DNA of 64,000 bases from Candidatus Marsarchaeota G2 archaeon ECH_B_1 (GCA_003019535.1 NEXG01000006.1:1-64000), one strand, 5' to 3'; shown: positions 27,755 to 36,997, numbered from the stretch's first letter. Made by a program: numbers and translations. The notes: generated from the sequence alone by a model not told the origin.

Positions 27755-29611
27755 TCACGCGGGTATCGGTGAGTTGAGAAGCTCGGCGAAGATTGTTCTA
27801 CCATCAACCCTAGTCACCCTGACCGGCTCAGTCCAACCGCGTGGAGCGCCCCCCACAAGCACCTCGAATCCCATCCAGTTGGTCTTACCCACCCTCTCCA
27901 CTTCATCGTACTCGCGTATGGCAACTTCAACGTAAAGCTGCTTTTGGGATAGGATCGCCTGAATTCTCTTACTTGGCGCTTCATACTCACTCAGTCCCTC
28001 AAGTCTGAGCCTCTCCTTCATAATCGACTTGGAGTGCTCCGTGTACCCGAGGAACTCGGACAATCTCTCATACGAATACATATACCAAGCAGCTCGGTCA
28101 CGAAGGATTGTAGGCGAATCATAGTTTACAATAAGGAGCACTCCATCCATGTAGGGCTTCTCTACAAACCTCCACCTTAGAAGGTCTTGGTAGCTGGTTA
28201 TGTGGGGAGGAGCCGAGGAAGCCTCCATCATAACAGCTTCGAACACAACACGCGCCGCAACCTGACCAAACCTCTCACCGCGTGGAAAGCCCTTGAGCTC
28301 CCTTATGAACCTGTAGGCCACAAAGGGATTGAGGTTAAGTTCCGCCACAAACCTTCCAACCCTATTAAGGCCACCTCCATCCAAGAAGCCCATCTTAGCA
28401 AGCGTCTGCAAAGCGTGGTTTACCATCTTTGGCTCAACCCTTGCAAAGCTCTTAGAGAGAAGCTTCCTTATCTCCTCAGCCTCCCTATAGAGAAGCAATC
28501 CGTGAACCCTTTGCACAAGGTTCGTCTCAAAGAAGCTCATCACCGGTTCAGCGTCGTGGTTGAGTAGGTGCAGTTTAGCATACCTATACTCGTTAGAACC
28601 CACAGCGAATACCACCACATTCCCCTCCAAGATCTCTTTGCCGTCAACCGGGCTCACCAGAGGCCGCCCAGCCCTGCCAGCCATCTGCAGGTAGTCGTTC
28701 ACGGAGATGCTGAACTCACCCCTCCTTGTGTTCCAAATAGGGTCATAAACCACTACGAAGTGAGCGGGTAGATTAACACCGTATTGTAGTGTAGCGGTAC
28801 AGAAGAGTGCCTGCACCCCACCGCTTCTAAAGCCATCCTCCGCGGTTATCCTTGAAAGCCTATCCAAGCCAGCGTGATGCACAGCGGTCCTCACACCGAG
28901 GGCGGCATAGTACCGAGCCAAACCCTCCGCTTCGAACCTCCTTGGCACAAACACGAGAAACTGTTTATCTGGGTTATCCTTTATGAGTTTTAACAGGTAC
29001 CTCTTCTTATGTTTCTCGCTTCTGAACTTCACAGCATGCTGGACGAGGTGTACAGGTCTGAGCTTCATGGGAACCTCGAACACTTCAACAGGTTTTGTGA
29101 ACAGCGTGGAGAGCCATCGACCAAGCTCACGGGGGTTGCCGATCGTGGCGCTGAGCGCCAAAACCTGTACGCTGGGTTTGAACTCGCTGAGGAGTATAAG
29201 CAACTCCTCTATTACACCACCCCTCTCATCGTCATCCATGAATTGAAACTCGTCCATCACTAGCAAATCTAGGCCACCAAACCATTCATCCTTTCTTCGC
29301 AGCTGGAGGAGAGCGCTTTCATACGTAGCCAGAACAACATCGCCCTCATACTTTGACGACTCCCTTCTGTAGTCTCCAGTGTAAATATTCACCCTCTTAG
29401 TGTCCGATAAAGCCCTGTAGGCAGCCATGAACCACTCCCTAGTGAGCGCCTTAGTGGGCAGAACCCACAGAACCCTATTATAATTCCTGCAGAGCCAGAG
29501 CGCTAAGTGGCTCTTACCGCTACCAGTTGGTGCAACGAGCAATACATTCTTACCGCTCAGCACATTATGGGCCACATCATGCTGCCACTCCCTGAGGGAA
29601 TCATCAGACAA
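27755..29611 (-). CDS. SF2 helicase, Ski2/Hel308-like
   Basis: A 618-residue ATP-dependent helicase. Motif I is APTGSGKSH near residues 28-36, motif II reads MDEFQFMDD (DEFQ, not DEAH), motif III LSATIGNP, motif IV-VI region TATLQYGVNLPAHFVV and QMAGRAGRP. A winged-helix and ratchet-like region follows, ending in a variable domain. It is shorter than Hel308 (~700) and lacks an obvious HhH end, so it may be a distinct Ski2-like archaeal helicase acting on DNA or RNA. Confidence 0.88.
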   Translation of the reverse strand: MSDDSLREWQHDVAHNVLSGKNVLLVAPTGSGKSHLALWLCRNYNRVLWVLPTKALTREWFMAAYRALSDTKRVNIYTGDYRRESSKYEGDVVLATYESALLQLRRKDEWFGGLDLLVMDEFQFMDDDERGGVIEELLILLSEFKPSVQVLALSATIGNPRELGRWLSTLFTKPVEVFEVPMKLRPVHLVQHAVKFRSEKHKKRYLLKLIKDNPDKQFLVFVPRRFEAEGLARYYAALGVRTAVHHAGLDRLSRITAEDGFRSGGVQALFCTATLQYGVNLPAHFVVVYDPIWNTRRGEFSISVNDYLQMAGRAGRPLVSPVDGKEILEGNVVVFAVGSNEYRYAKLHLLNHDAEPVMSFFETNLVQRVHGLLLYREAEEIRKLLSKSFARVEPKMVNHALQTLAKMGFLDGGGLNRVGRFVAELNLNPFVAYRFIRELKGFPRGERFGQVAARVVFEAVMMEASSAPPHITSYQDLLRWRFVEKPYMDGVLLIVNYDSPTILRDRAAWYMYSYERLSEFLGYTEHSKSIMKERLRLEGLSEYEAPSKRIQAILSQKQLYVEVAIREYDEVERVGKTNWMGFEVLVGGAPRGWTEPVRVTRVDGRTIFAELLNSPIPA

Positions 29612-29735
29612 ACTTATTCCTTCACCTTTGCCTATACCTTCCCCCCAGCTTACTCATTAGTTTTACCAAGCTAATCCCAACGCTGACGAGTTAGACGCGA
29701 AGGCTAATAGGTGGGCTGAGGAGTGTGGTGATGGT

Positions 29736-30476
29736 ATGAGTGGGAAGAGAACCACTTGGCAGAGATGGCTTGAATACAGTCAGTCCAAGACCCTAAGAAG
29801 GGTTTTGGGTGTTGTACTCCTAATACTCATAGGCCTCATCGCTAAAACAATACAGACACACTCCCAGTCGCCATTCAGCTTTAGTCCTGCTCACACTGCT
29901 TATGTGGTGGTTGAACTCGTCGCCATACTCGACCCCATAGGCGCCCTCCCCACATTCATGATATTTTTAGGTGACATTGACCAGGCGGGGCGTAGGCGGG
30001 TTGTTGAGACCATGACTGGCGTTGTGTTCGCGCTCATGCTCTTCTTCGCACTACTAGGCCAACCCTTACTGCAATTACTCGGAGTGAACGTTACAAGCTT
30101 CCAGTTCGGGGGCGGAATAATCCTGCTATACCTTGCGATAGACATGTTAAGCCACGGCTCTGAAGGAAGAAAGATAGATTTGAGCCAAGTGGCGGTTGTG
30201 CCACTTGCAACACCCCTCCTAGTGGGTCCCGGCACCATGACCGCGCTAATAGTTCTCACAAACCAGCAAAGTGTATCACTTCTCGATGTGCTTATCGGCT
30301 GCATGGCATCAACTTTGATTGTCTACCTCACGTTCTACTTTTCAGAGTACATCTTTAAACTGCTCGGTCAAAACGGTGTGAAGGCAATAAGCAGATTGTT
30401 CACGATAATACTCGCGGCCATAGCTGCCCAAATGATACACAACGCCCTGCTTGGGTGGGGTGTGGCCAAATTCTGA
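29736..30476 (+). CDS. marC: MarC family integral membrane protein
   Basis: 246 residues with six predicted transmembrane helices. Family marks are VAILDPIGALPTFMIFLGD, FALLGQPLLQLLGV, and PLATPLLVGPGTMTALIVL. The function of MarC/YchE proteins is unknown; the multidrug link in the old name was not upheld. It is followed after 51 bases by an acyl-CoA dehydrogenase gene on the same strand. Confidence 0.9.
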   Translation: MSGKRTTWQRWLEYSQSKTLRRVLGVVLLILIGLIAKTIQTHSQSPFSFSPAHTAYVVVELVAILDPIGALPTFMIFLGDIDQAGRRRVVETMTGVVFALMLFFALLGQPLLQLLGVNVTSFQFGGGIILLYLAIDMLSHGSEGRKIDLSQVAVVPLATPLLVGPGTMTALIVLTNQQSVSLLDVLIGCMASTLIVYLTFYFSEYIFKLLGQNGVKAISRLFTIILAAIAAQMIHNALLGWGVAKF

Positions 30477-30527
30477 TGTAGAGAAGGCTTAAGTTTGATC
30501 GGGTCAATTGTGTTTGATGGTGGTCTT

Positions 30528-31721
30528 ATGGATTTTGGCTTCAGCGATGAACAGGAACTCTTCAGGCGCACCATAAGGGAGGGGCTCAGCACCCACCTAA
30601 CACCGCGCCTACGTGAAATGGAGGAAAACAGGGAGATACCCCGTGAGGCTATAAGGGAGATGGCTAAGATGGGTCTGCTGGGCATCACCGTGAGCGAGGA
30701 GTTCGGTGGGATGCACGCAGACTTTGTAACATCCACGATAGCCGCGGAGGAGATAGGCAGAGCTGACATAACACTCGCGACCGCTGTCTACTTCCTCTTG
30801 GAGGCGGGATGGGGCTACATATTCGACAAGTACGGCCAACAGGAGGCTAAGGCTGAGGTACTCCCACACGTGACTTCGGGAGAATACTTCCTCGGCGTGG
30901 CGTCAACAGAACCGAGTGGTGGCTCCGATGTGGCTGGCGAGAAAACACTAGCGAGGAGGGTTGATGACAAGTATGTGGTTAACGGGGAGAAAACGTATAT
31001 AAGTGGAGTGGGTGAAGCCCACAAATATGGGGGAGGCTTCCTACTGTTCACCAAGACCAACCCAGAGCTTGGGCACAAGGGTATGACGATAATCTACACC
31101 CCTGTGAGGGATACACCCGGCGTCAGCGTATCCCTCATCAGGAACATGGGTAGAGAGGGCATATCCACAGGTATAATAACCCTCAGAGAGGCGGAGCTAC
31201 CCCTGAAATACCGTGTAGGGGAAGAGAACAGTGGATTCTACTACGCGATGGAGGGTTTCAACAACGCGAGAATACTTGTATCAGCCGCTACAATAGGCGC
31301 AGCCCAAAGAGTGCTCGAAATGGGTGTGGACTACATAAAGAACAGAGAGGTTTTCGGTCAAAAACTGAGCAAGTTCCAAGGAGTACAATTCCAGCTAGCG
31401 GAACACTACGCCAAGCTTGAAGCTGCAAGGGCTCTAGTGTACAAGGCTGCTTGGATGACCGATGAATACTATAGAAGCAGTCGATTCAGCCGCTCAGAGG
31501 TTGTCAAAAGCGTTTCAGCTGTGAAGTGGCTTGGCCCAACGTTTGCGTTCGACGCCATAAGGGATGTTGCCACATGGTTTGGTGCGTACGGCTACAGCAA
31601 GTACTCACTAATCGAAGCAAGCGTTAGGGGAGCTTTCTCATACCTGATGGGCGCCGAGGGCGCACTCAACGTCATGAAGCAGCTTCTTGCAAGGGAGATA
31701 CTCGGTAGAGACTACGCCTAG
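30528..31721 (+). CDS. Acyl-CoA dehydrogenase
   Basis: A FAD flavoenzyme of ~397 residues that oxidises an acyl-CoA to the enoyl-CoA and passes electrons to ETF. Landmarks: MDFGFSDEQELFRRTIREG, ASTEPSGGSDVAG (flavin-binding), YINGEKTYIS-like VNGEKTYIS, and REVFGQKLSKFQGVQF. Start at the ATG at 30528, preceded by gatggtggt as ribosome-binding site. Chain-length specificity is not evident. It stands apart from other beta-oxidation genes. Confidence 0.92.
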   Translation: MDFGFSDEQELFRRTIREGLSTHLTPRLREMEENREIPREAIREMAKMGLLGITVSEEFGGMHADFVTSTIAAEEIGRADITLATAVYFLLEAGWGYIFDKYGQQEAKAEVLPHVTSGEYFLGVASTEPSGGSDVAGEKTLARRVDDKYVVNGEKTYISGVGEAHKYGGGFLLFTKTNPELGHKGMTIIYTPVRDTPGVSVSLIRNMGREGISTGIITLREAELPLKYRVGEENSGFYYAMEGFNNARILVSAATIGAAQRVLEMGVDYIKNREVFGQKLSKFQGVQFQLAEHYAKLEAARALVYKAAWMTDEYYRSSRFSRSEVVKSVSAVKWLGPTFAFDAIRDVATWFGAYGYSKYSLIEASVRGAFSYLMGAEGALNVMKQLLAREILGRDYA

Positions 31722-31758
31722 CGGGGGATAGGGTCTGAGAGACCCCGGTTAAGCCCCA

Positions 31759-31766
31759 CTTATAAG
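31759..31766 (+). promoter_or_regulatory. TATA box of the UPF0179 gene
   Basis: TTATAAG-type element inside the palindrome ccacttataagtgg (31756-31769). The predicted start site coincides with the ATG at 31789, implying a leaderless mRNA. Confidence 0.55.
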
Positions 31767-31788
31767 TGGCCGGGTTGTTGATATTAGC

Positions 31789-32277
31789 ATGATAAAACAG
31801 GACACATCAAATAGCATGGGTGTGAAAACTCATAGTGAGCCCAAGAAGCTTATAACCCTTGTGCCCACGCATCTTGCGAAGCAAGGGTATGACTTTGTGT
31901 TTAAGGCGGACGCTGGACCAGAGTGCGAAACCTGTAGGGTGCGCACAGTGTGTCTCACCAATCTAGAGGTGGGTGTACGATACACTGTGAAGCAGGTTAA
32001 GAGCGCCGAGCACTACTGTGCACTCGTGGACTCCAAGGCCAAGGTGGTCGAAGTTGAGAAGGCTCTTTTCAAGATCAGCATTGAGAAGCAAAAGTATATT
32101 CCAAGCGCCACGATAAAGTACGCGCCAGTGCAGTGTGATTGGAGGTTCTGTAAAAACTATATATACTGCGTGGATAATGGGCTAACCGAGGGCGTAAAGG
32201 TCAAGTTGGAGGAGGAGGGTGGCGATGTGGATTGCCCACGAGGATTTAGGCTAATCTTCGTAGGTATCAGCCAGTAG
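31789..32277 (+). CDS. UPF0179 protein with conserved cysteines
   Basis: A 162-residue archaeal protein of family UPF0179. Conserved cysteines appear as CETCRVRTVC near residues 45-54, a further Cys in HYCALV, then CDWRFCKNYIYC and DCPRGFRL; these could hold a metal or Fe-S cluster. Function unknown. Leaderless start as judged from the promoter. Its last 11 bases overlap the end of the convergent FKBP gene. Confidence 0.85.
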   Translation: MIKQDTSNSMGVKTHSEPKKLITLVPTHLAKQGYDFVFKADAGPECETCRVRTVCLTNLEVGVRYTVKQVKSAEHYCALVDSKAKVVEVEKALFKISIEKQKYIPSATIKYAPVQCDWRFCKNYIYCVDNGLTEGVKVKLEEEGGDVDCPRGFRLIFVGISQ

Positions 32278-33061
32278 TCTTCTCAGCCTGCTCGTCCCCG
32301 GCTTGGACTGGGGGCTTAGGGGTCTCCTGCGGGGTGGTCTCCGAAGGTTGCGCTTCGGCCTTCTTTTCTTCTTTCAGCTTATAGGTGAATCTTTCAAGGA
32401 ATTCGACCGTCTCCACGTTATCCAAGTACTTGATGAGGTCGCGCGCCACCCTGATCTTGAAGTTCTGTAGTCCTTCAGAGTACACCACATCCTCAGGTAG
32501 CTCAACCCTTACAGTCGTGTCGTTGAAGCTCAGCTTGAACTTTTCGGGGCTTATGGACGGCGTATACCTGTGGATTAGGGCGAGGGCCTTCTCCGCTTGG
32601 TCGGTTATAACCTTTTTAACTTCGAACTCATACACTAGGGTTTTGCCACTGTGCGGGTGGTTGAAGTCAAGCTGAACCCTCCCGCCGCTAATACTCCTTA
32701 CAACGGCCACCTGTCCATTCACCTCGAGGCGCTGACCCACCTCTGGGCGCACACCCTGTTTGACTAGTTCCCTCTCAGGTATTATCCTGATTTTGCTCTG
32801 ATCCCTCTCCCCGAATGCTTCGGAGGGAGGTATCTCCACGACCCTCCGCTCACCCACGTTGCTCTTGAGGAGCTCCTTATCCAAACCTGGCACAACCCAG
32901 CCTTCGCCTACAACCACGAGGAGTGGTTCATACACCACATCTTCACGGTAAACACCTTCCCTCTTTGCGACATCCGCCGAAGTGGTGTCGAAGAGTTCCG
33001 ATGTTTCCTTGATTCGCGCAGTGTAATCCAGTAGTATAAAGTCGCCGTTTTTGAGAGACAT
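32267..33061 (-). CDS. FKBP-type peptidyl-prolyl isomerase, long archaeal type
   Basis: Catalyses proline isomerisation and acts as a folding helper. 264 residues: the FKBP domain with inserted flap (GDFILLDYTARIKETSELFDTT, quoted in part; VPGLDKELL; PPSEAFGERD; DFNHPHSGKTLVYEFEV), then a C-terminal extension to a Glu/Pro/Gln-rich tail. Start placed at the ATG at 33061, giving MSLKNGDFILLDY; the GTG-side extension to 33079 is unlikely. It is followed by the Nip7-like gene upstream in the same direction. Confidence 0.92.
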   Translation of the reverse strand: MSLKNGDFILLDYTARIKETSELFDTTSADVAKREGVYREDVVYEPLLVVVGEGWVVPGLDKELLKSNVGERRVVEIPPSEAFGERDQSKIRIIPERELVKQGVRPEVGQRLEVNGQVAVVRSISGGRVQLDFNHPHSGKTLVYEFEVKKVITDQAEKALALIHRYTPSISPEKFKLSFNDTTVRVELPEDVVYSEGLQNFKIRVARDLIKYLDNVETVEFLERFTYKLKEEKKAEAQPSETTPQETPKPPVQAGDEQAEKTTG

Positions 33062-33097
33062 TGTTACACACACATTCACACAAAGGTGTATTAAGGC

Positions 33098-33616
33098 TTA
33101 ATGCCCCCTTCTCAGATACCAGCCTTTGTCAACCAAGTTCGCAAGTCTACCTGAGCGCTCATCGTAGCGCCCTAGGCCTAGAACATCCCCAGCCCCGTTG
33201 ACCACGACAACCGTACCGCTAGTGGAGAGATTTTCTCGCGGCGTTAAACCTTCAAGGTCCCTACCATACAGGAAACGCTGTTCCTCTTCATAGTTTACTT
33301 CGACTATACTTGAGAGGCGGCCAAGCCTATAGAGGTGTTCGGCTAAGTCCAAGCCGAGTCGGAACCTCCCCCTCCTGAAGGAGCCAGCGAATATTCCAGC
33401 GAAGTACACGTTCCTTTTCACCGAAAGTTGCTCAGCAACTCTGAGAACCATGGTGTCAGAGAACACATACACTTCCCTGTAGCTCAACTCATGAACAAGT
33501 AGAGTATAGTTGGCTGGGAGTGTTGCCCCACATCCCTCTAGAGCCGAGTTAAAACTCCTAAGCTCATCGGGATTAGGGGGTCTGAGGATGCCTCTTAGTT
33601 CTTGGTTACCCTGCAT
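33098..33616 (-). CDS. Nip7-like PUA-domain protein
   Basis: 172 residues with the bipartite structure of Nip7, a ribosome-biogenesis factor in eukaryotes and archaea. The N-terminal domain includes VYVFSDTMVLRVAEQL and GSFRRGRFRLGLDLAEHL, followed by RFLYGRDLEGL. The C-terminal PUA domain includes VVVVNGAGDVLGLGRYDE and ends GWYLRRGH. The start overlaps the rRNA methyltransferase 3' end by 22 bases, coupling two ribosome-maturation genes. Confidence 0.83.
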   Translation of the reverse strand: MQGNQELRGILRPPNPDELRSFNSALEGCGATLPANYTLLVHELSYREVYVFSDTMVLRVAEQLSVKRNVYFAGIFAGSFRRGRFRLGLDLAEHLYRLGRLSSIVEVNYEEEQRFLYGRDLEGLTPRENLSTSGTVVVVNGAGDVLGLGRYDERSGRLANLVDKGWYLRRGH

Positions 33617-34512
33617 ACAAAGAACCCCTCTGTACCATGCATGTGAGGATAGAATCTAACCCATTTTTTGCTAACCGTTTCACCCGGCGAGCCTAGAGGT
33701 GTCAGGCTTGCACCTCTGTCAACCAATCTACCAACAACCTCCTCACCCTCCTCCCTAAAGTAGCTGCACGTGGAGTACACCAGCACACCTCCAACCTTAA
33801 GCGCCCTATAGGCGGCTTCAAGCAAGGCCACCTGTAGGTTTTGCTGCTCTGCCACGTCCTTGGCTGAGACCCTCAACTTCAAGGCTGGGTGCCTTGAGAC
33901 AACTCCACTAGAGGTACAGGGTGCATCCAGCAGAACCCTGTCGAACACCATGCCCAGTGAGGGGAGTGAGCGCCCATCCATTTGGAGGATCACGGTGTTT
34001 GTGCACCCCATACGCGACACATTCGAGCGTAGCGCAGCCACCTTACCACGCTTCGGTTCAACCGCCACGAGAACACCCCTGTTCTCCATAAGCTGGGATA
34101 TATAGGTGGCCTTACCACCCGCGCCCGCTGCCAAGTCGAGCACTGTTTCACCTGGTCTCGGGTCCAAGGCTTCAACCGCGTACATTGAAGGGGGACTCTG
34201 CACGAAGTAGTAGCCGAACAGGTATTCATGTGTAGCGCCGAGTGGAGGTGTGTCGGGCTCAGCTTGAACCCAGTAGCCATTTCTAAGCCAAGGTATCCTG
34301 CTGAGCTGGAAACCCTTCCCCCCAAGCCTCTGCACGAGTTCCCTATGGGTTGTCTTCAGGGTGTTAACCCTGATAGCCTTCCTAAGCGGCTTCTCACTCG
34401 CCTCGGCGGCCGAGAGCGCTTCCTCCCCGAGCACCCCCACTAGCTTCTCAGCAAAGAAGGGACTATACCCGTAAGATTCAACCAGACGTGCAACCACTTG
34501 TTCTTTATCCAA
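33595..34512 (-). CDS. NOL1/NOP2/Sun-family RNA 5-methylcytosine methyltransferase
   Basis: A SAM-dependent m5C methyltransferase of ~305 residues acting on rRNA or tRNA. It has the SAM motif VLDLAAGAGGKATYIS, the catalytic motif IV DAPCTSSGV and motif VI STCSYF with its second cysteine. The annotated frame extends to 34764, but that would overlap the divergent DUF62 gene and encode non-homologous residues. A minus-strand TATA (cttatatg, about 34540-34547) predicts a start near 34516, matching a leaderless TTG at 34512. It is coupled to the Nip7-like gene. Confidence 0.88.
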   Translation of the reverse strand: MDKEQVVARLVESYGYSPFFAEKLVGVLGEEALSAAEASEKPLRKAIRVNTLKTTHRELVQRLGGKGFQLSRIPWLRNGYWVQAEPDTPPLGATHEYLFGYYFVQSPPSMYAVEALDPRPGETVLDLAAGAGGKATYISQLMENRGVLVAVEPKRGKVAALRSNVSRMGCTNTVILQMDGRSLPSLGMVFDRVLLDAPCTSSGVVSRHPALKLRVSAKDVAEQQNLQVALLEAAYRALKVGGVLVYSTCSYFREEGEEVVGRLVDRGASLTPLGSPGETVSKKWVRFYPHMHGTEGFFVCRVTKN

Positions 34513-34635
34513 AGCACTAATAGGGTTATCTGAGTCAACATATAAGCTTCCACACAACCCCCACCCACGCAAGCAGTAGGTGACGCTTGGAGGAGGCTGG
34601 CTTTTGGTTAAGCTTTTAGACACGCAAGGGTTGAT

Positions 34636-35424
34636 TTGGGTGTGGAGTTTACAAAGATAGCGTTCACATCTGACTTCGGCTACAGGGACCACTACGTCGC
34701 CGTGGTGAAGGCCACGATACTTAGCAGGGTTACACGTAGCGTAACCTTCGTGGACGTTACACATGATGTTGGCAGGCAGAACGTTCTACGCGCCGCCTAC
34801 GCTGTGGGCGTCTCTGGGAAGTACCTAGGTGAGGACACGGTGCACCTAGTGGTGGTGGACCCAACAGTGGGCACGGATAGGAGAATAGTCGTGTTCAAGC
34901 CCCGTGACCACTGTGTATTCGTCGCCCCCGATAACGGGGTTCTCACCTTGGCCTACGAGTGGTTTAGAGGAGAAGTATACTATGCGAAGCCCCCCTCCAC
35001 GCCTGTTTCGCACACCTTCCACGCCAGGGATGTATTCGCGCCACTTGTGGCTGAGATCGTGGAGGGAAGACTTAGGGAGAACGTCGAGCCCGCGAGCCTA
35101 GATGCGGTTGTAAAGCTAAACTACCCCGCCTACAAGCTGCGTGGAGATAGAGTGCATGGGTGCGTGTTCTATACGGATGTGTTCGGAGACGTGATAACAA
35201 ACATACCAAACGGGTCCCTCGACGCCCCATCGTACAAGCTAACCACGAGAAGAGGCGAATTCGTTGTCAGCCAAGCACCAAACTACAGCGCTGGCTTAGC
35301 ACAACAACTCCTCCTTATCGAGGGAAGCGAAGGCTACTATGAGGTGGCTGTGAACAAGGGCTCCGCCTCATCTGTGTTAGGGGTCACAGAGGGAGACGAG
35401 GTGGTACTGATTGACACACACTAA
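34636..35424 (+). CDS. SAM hydroxide adenosyltransferase (DUF62 family)
   Basis: A 262-residue enzyme of the DUF62 family, related to fluorinases and chlorinases, that in archaea splits SAM with hydroxide to adenosine and methionine. Conserved blocks: FTSDFGYRDHYVAVVKA, FVDVTHDVGRQNV, VVVDPTVGTDRR, and FHARDVFAPLVAEI. The start is a TTG at 34636, with a GTG six bases later as alternative. It overlaps nadM by 14 bases, linking adenosine nucleotide salvage with NAD synthesis. Confidence 0.9.
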   Translation: MGVEFTKIAFTSDFGYRDHYVAVVKATILSRVTRSVTFVDVTHDVGRQNVLRAAYAVGVSGKYLGEDTVHLVVVDPTVGTDRRIVVFKPRDHCVFVAPDNGVLTLAYEWFRGEVYYAKPPSTPVSHTFHARDVFAPLVAEIVEGRLRENVEPASLDAVVKLNYPAYKLRGDRVHGCVFYTDVFGDVITNIPNGSLDAPSYKLTTRRGEFVVSQAPNYSAGLAQQLLLIEGSEGYYEVAVNKGSASSVLGVTEGDEVVLIDTH

Positions 35425-35959
35425 AAGAGGGCTACTTGTGGGTAGATTCCAACCCTTCCATAAAGGGCACGAATACGTGATAAACCAGATACTCAAAGAA
35501 AACGACGAGGTCATAATAGCCGTGGGAAGCGCCCAGCTAAGCTACACACTCGAAAACCCACTCACAGCGGGTGAGAGGGTGTACATGATTCAGAGCGCAC
35601 TCAAACAAAGAAAGCTGGGCTTGGATAAGGCGATTACGATAACAGTACCCGACATCCAGTACAACTCGGTATGGCCCACCCACCTCAAATCCTACTCTCC
35701 CCCCTTCAACACCGTGTACACCAACAACCCCCTCGTCACAGCGCTACTCAAGGACGCGGGCATCACCGTCAAACACCCCAAACTCTACATGAGGAACAAG
35801 TGCTCGGGCACAAACATTAGGAGGTGGCTACTCAAAGGCGACCCCCAATGGCGAAAATACGTACCAGACACAACAATCACAATCCTCGATGAGCTCAAAA
35901 TAAGGGAAAGACTACTCACCATAACAGCGCAATACGAGAACCCCGGAGGCAGAGACTAG
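35411..35959 (+). CDS. nadM: Nicotinamide-nucleotide adenylyltransferase
   Basis: Makes NAD from NMN and ATP. This is the archaeal NadM type: 182 residues with the nucleotidyltransferase motif GRFQPFHKGHEYVI at residues ~11-24 (HxGH as HKGH) and the C-terminal CSGTNIRRWL motif. The start is a TTG that overlaps the DUF62 gene. The 3' end is followed by the tRNA-Glu gene about 47 bases on. Confidence 0.94.
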   Translation: MTHTKRGLLVGRFQPFHKGHEYVINQILKENDEVIIAVGSAQLSYTLENPLTAGERVYMIQSALKQRKLGLDKAITITVPDIQYNSVWPTHLKSYSPPFNTVYTNNPLVTALLKDAGITVKHPKLYMRNKCSGTNIRRWLLKGDPQWRKYVPDTTITILDELKIRERLLTITAQYENPGGRD

Positions 35960-36006
35960 TTGAACCAAATGAAAAACTAATATGAACCCCAACCAACAAT
36001 AATAAC

Positions 36007-36098
36007 GCCTCAGTCGTATAGCCAGGTCAAGTATCCCAGCCTCTCGACCCCAACGGTGGGGAAAGCTGGGGACCGGGGTTCAAATCCCCGCTGAGGCA
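36007..36098 (+). tRNA. tRNA-Glu (CTC) with a 17-nt intron
   Basis: Acceptor GCCTCAG pairs with CTGAGGC, discriminator A, no encoded CCA. The T arm is CGGGG-TTCAAAT-CCCCG. The anticodon stem CCAGC/GCTGG encloses 24 bases, that is a normal 7-base loop CTCTCG-A plus a 17-base intron at the canonical position 37/38; the intron contains CCCC/GGGG, able to form the exon-intron helix. The anticodon after removal is CTC. A TATA-like actaatatg at 35976-35984 predicts a start at the first base. Confidence 0.9.
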
Positions 36099-36129
36099 CC
36101 TTGTCTTCAGGGTTTATAATCCCATTGTT

Positions 36130-36483
36130 TCAGCTCCTGCGGACGTCGACGACCTCCTCGGCGAGCCCGCTCTTCTCCGCGGCGCAAGCCCTGCGTATGC
36201 CCTAGTTGACCACCGCCCCAAGCTCCTTCACGATCCTTTCCATCGTCCAGCCAAAGCCCTTGAGCAACCGCGCCATCGCGGCGAAGACTATGAATATAAG
36301 CAGGTATGCGTAGTACTGCATCTTGGCAGCGCCGACAGGGACCTGACCACACTCGAATGGGGCGTTCTTTATCGGGTTGGGCTTCTTGGGGGCTAGGAGC
36401 TTCGGGATAAGGACAACGGGTATCGTGAAGACTACGCCGACGACACCCATCATGAAGACCACGCCTATGCCCCCGAACAACAT
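36130..36483 (-). pseudogene. nuoA: nuoA remnant, 3' truncated and fused to foreign coding sequence
   Basis: The minus frame from 36483 encodes the first two-thirds of NADH:quinone oxidoreductase subunit A: a transmembrane helix, NPIKNAPFECGQVPVGAAKM and the start of the second helix YYAYLLIFIVF. The expected Asp-containing helix after FVVFD is replaced by AAMARLLKGFG. The frame then reads MERIVKELGAVVN, a TAG stop at about 36200-36202, and continues GIRRACAAEKSGLAEEVVDV to 36130. The second part may be the start of nuoB (VNWG expected where TAG now stands), which is inference. No other complex I gene is near. A decayed nuo operon end is the best reading. Confidence 0.65.
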
Positions 36484-36635
36484 CGCGGCTTTGGTTCGGG
36501 TGCCTCCAAGCTATTCAAGGTTTGGTCGAGGCGATTTAATCGTGGCCAAGCTCCGAAGTGAGGGGCGGGCTCTACATGCCAGAGGGACTGGAGGAAGGCA
36601 TAATAGGGAGACGATGAGAACAAAGACGAAAAGCG

Positions 36636-36997
36636 TTGAAAGTTGGCTCGATAGTGATCGACTATGAGAAGTTCGATGCCATGTTTGCCTTCTGGCAGGA
36701 GACTCTACACTACAGGCCGAGGGAGCCGGCAGAGGGTGGATGGGTTGTCCTGGCCGACGGAGGGGAGGGGCCGAACATATCGCTCAACCGCGTGCAGAGG
36801 AGGAGTGCGGGCAGGAACAGGTTTCACATTGACCTGTACACGGAAGACAGGGAGGGCGAGGTGTAGAGGCTACTCAGCATAGGCGCAAGGCGCCATCGGC
36901 AGAGATACGGCCCGAAGGACGACTTTTCAGGGTTCTCGAGGACCCGGACGGGAACCTGTTCTGCGTGGTCCAGTTGGAGAAGAAAGCCAATGGCTGA
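36636..36997 (+). pseudogene. Glyoxalase/bleomycin-resistance (VOC) family gene, broken
   Basis: The plus frame encodes a VOC-fold protein (IDYEKFDAMFAFWQETLHYR, then GPNISLNRVQRRSAGRNRFH and IDLYTEDREGEV). It is interrupted by a TAG at 36864-36866, resumes RLLSIGARRHRQRYGPKDDF, and needs one frameshift near 36927-36932 to continue VLEDPDGNLFCVVQLEKKAN to a TGA at 36995-36997. With the two lesions repaired it would be a full ~120-residue metal-dependent VOC enzyme. It now looks non-functional. Confidence 0.75.

Noticed and set aside
34513-34764. N-terminal extension of the NOL1/NOP2 methyltransferase
   Set aside because: It would overlap the divergent DUF62 gene, is not homologous, and a TATA box supports a later leaderless start.
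36864-36866. Pyrrolysine read-through at the TAG in the VOC gene
   Set aside because: The same gene also has a frameshift, so decay explains the stop more simply; it is kept as a testable alternative only.
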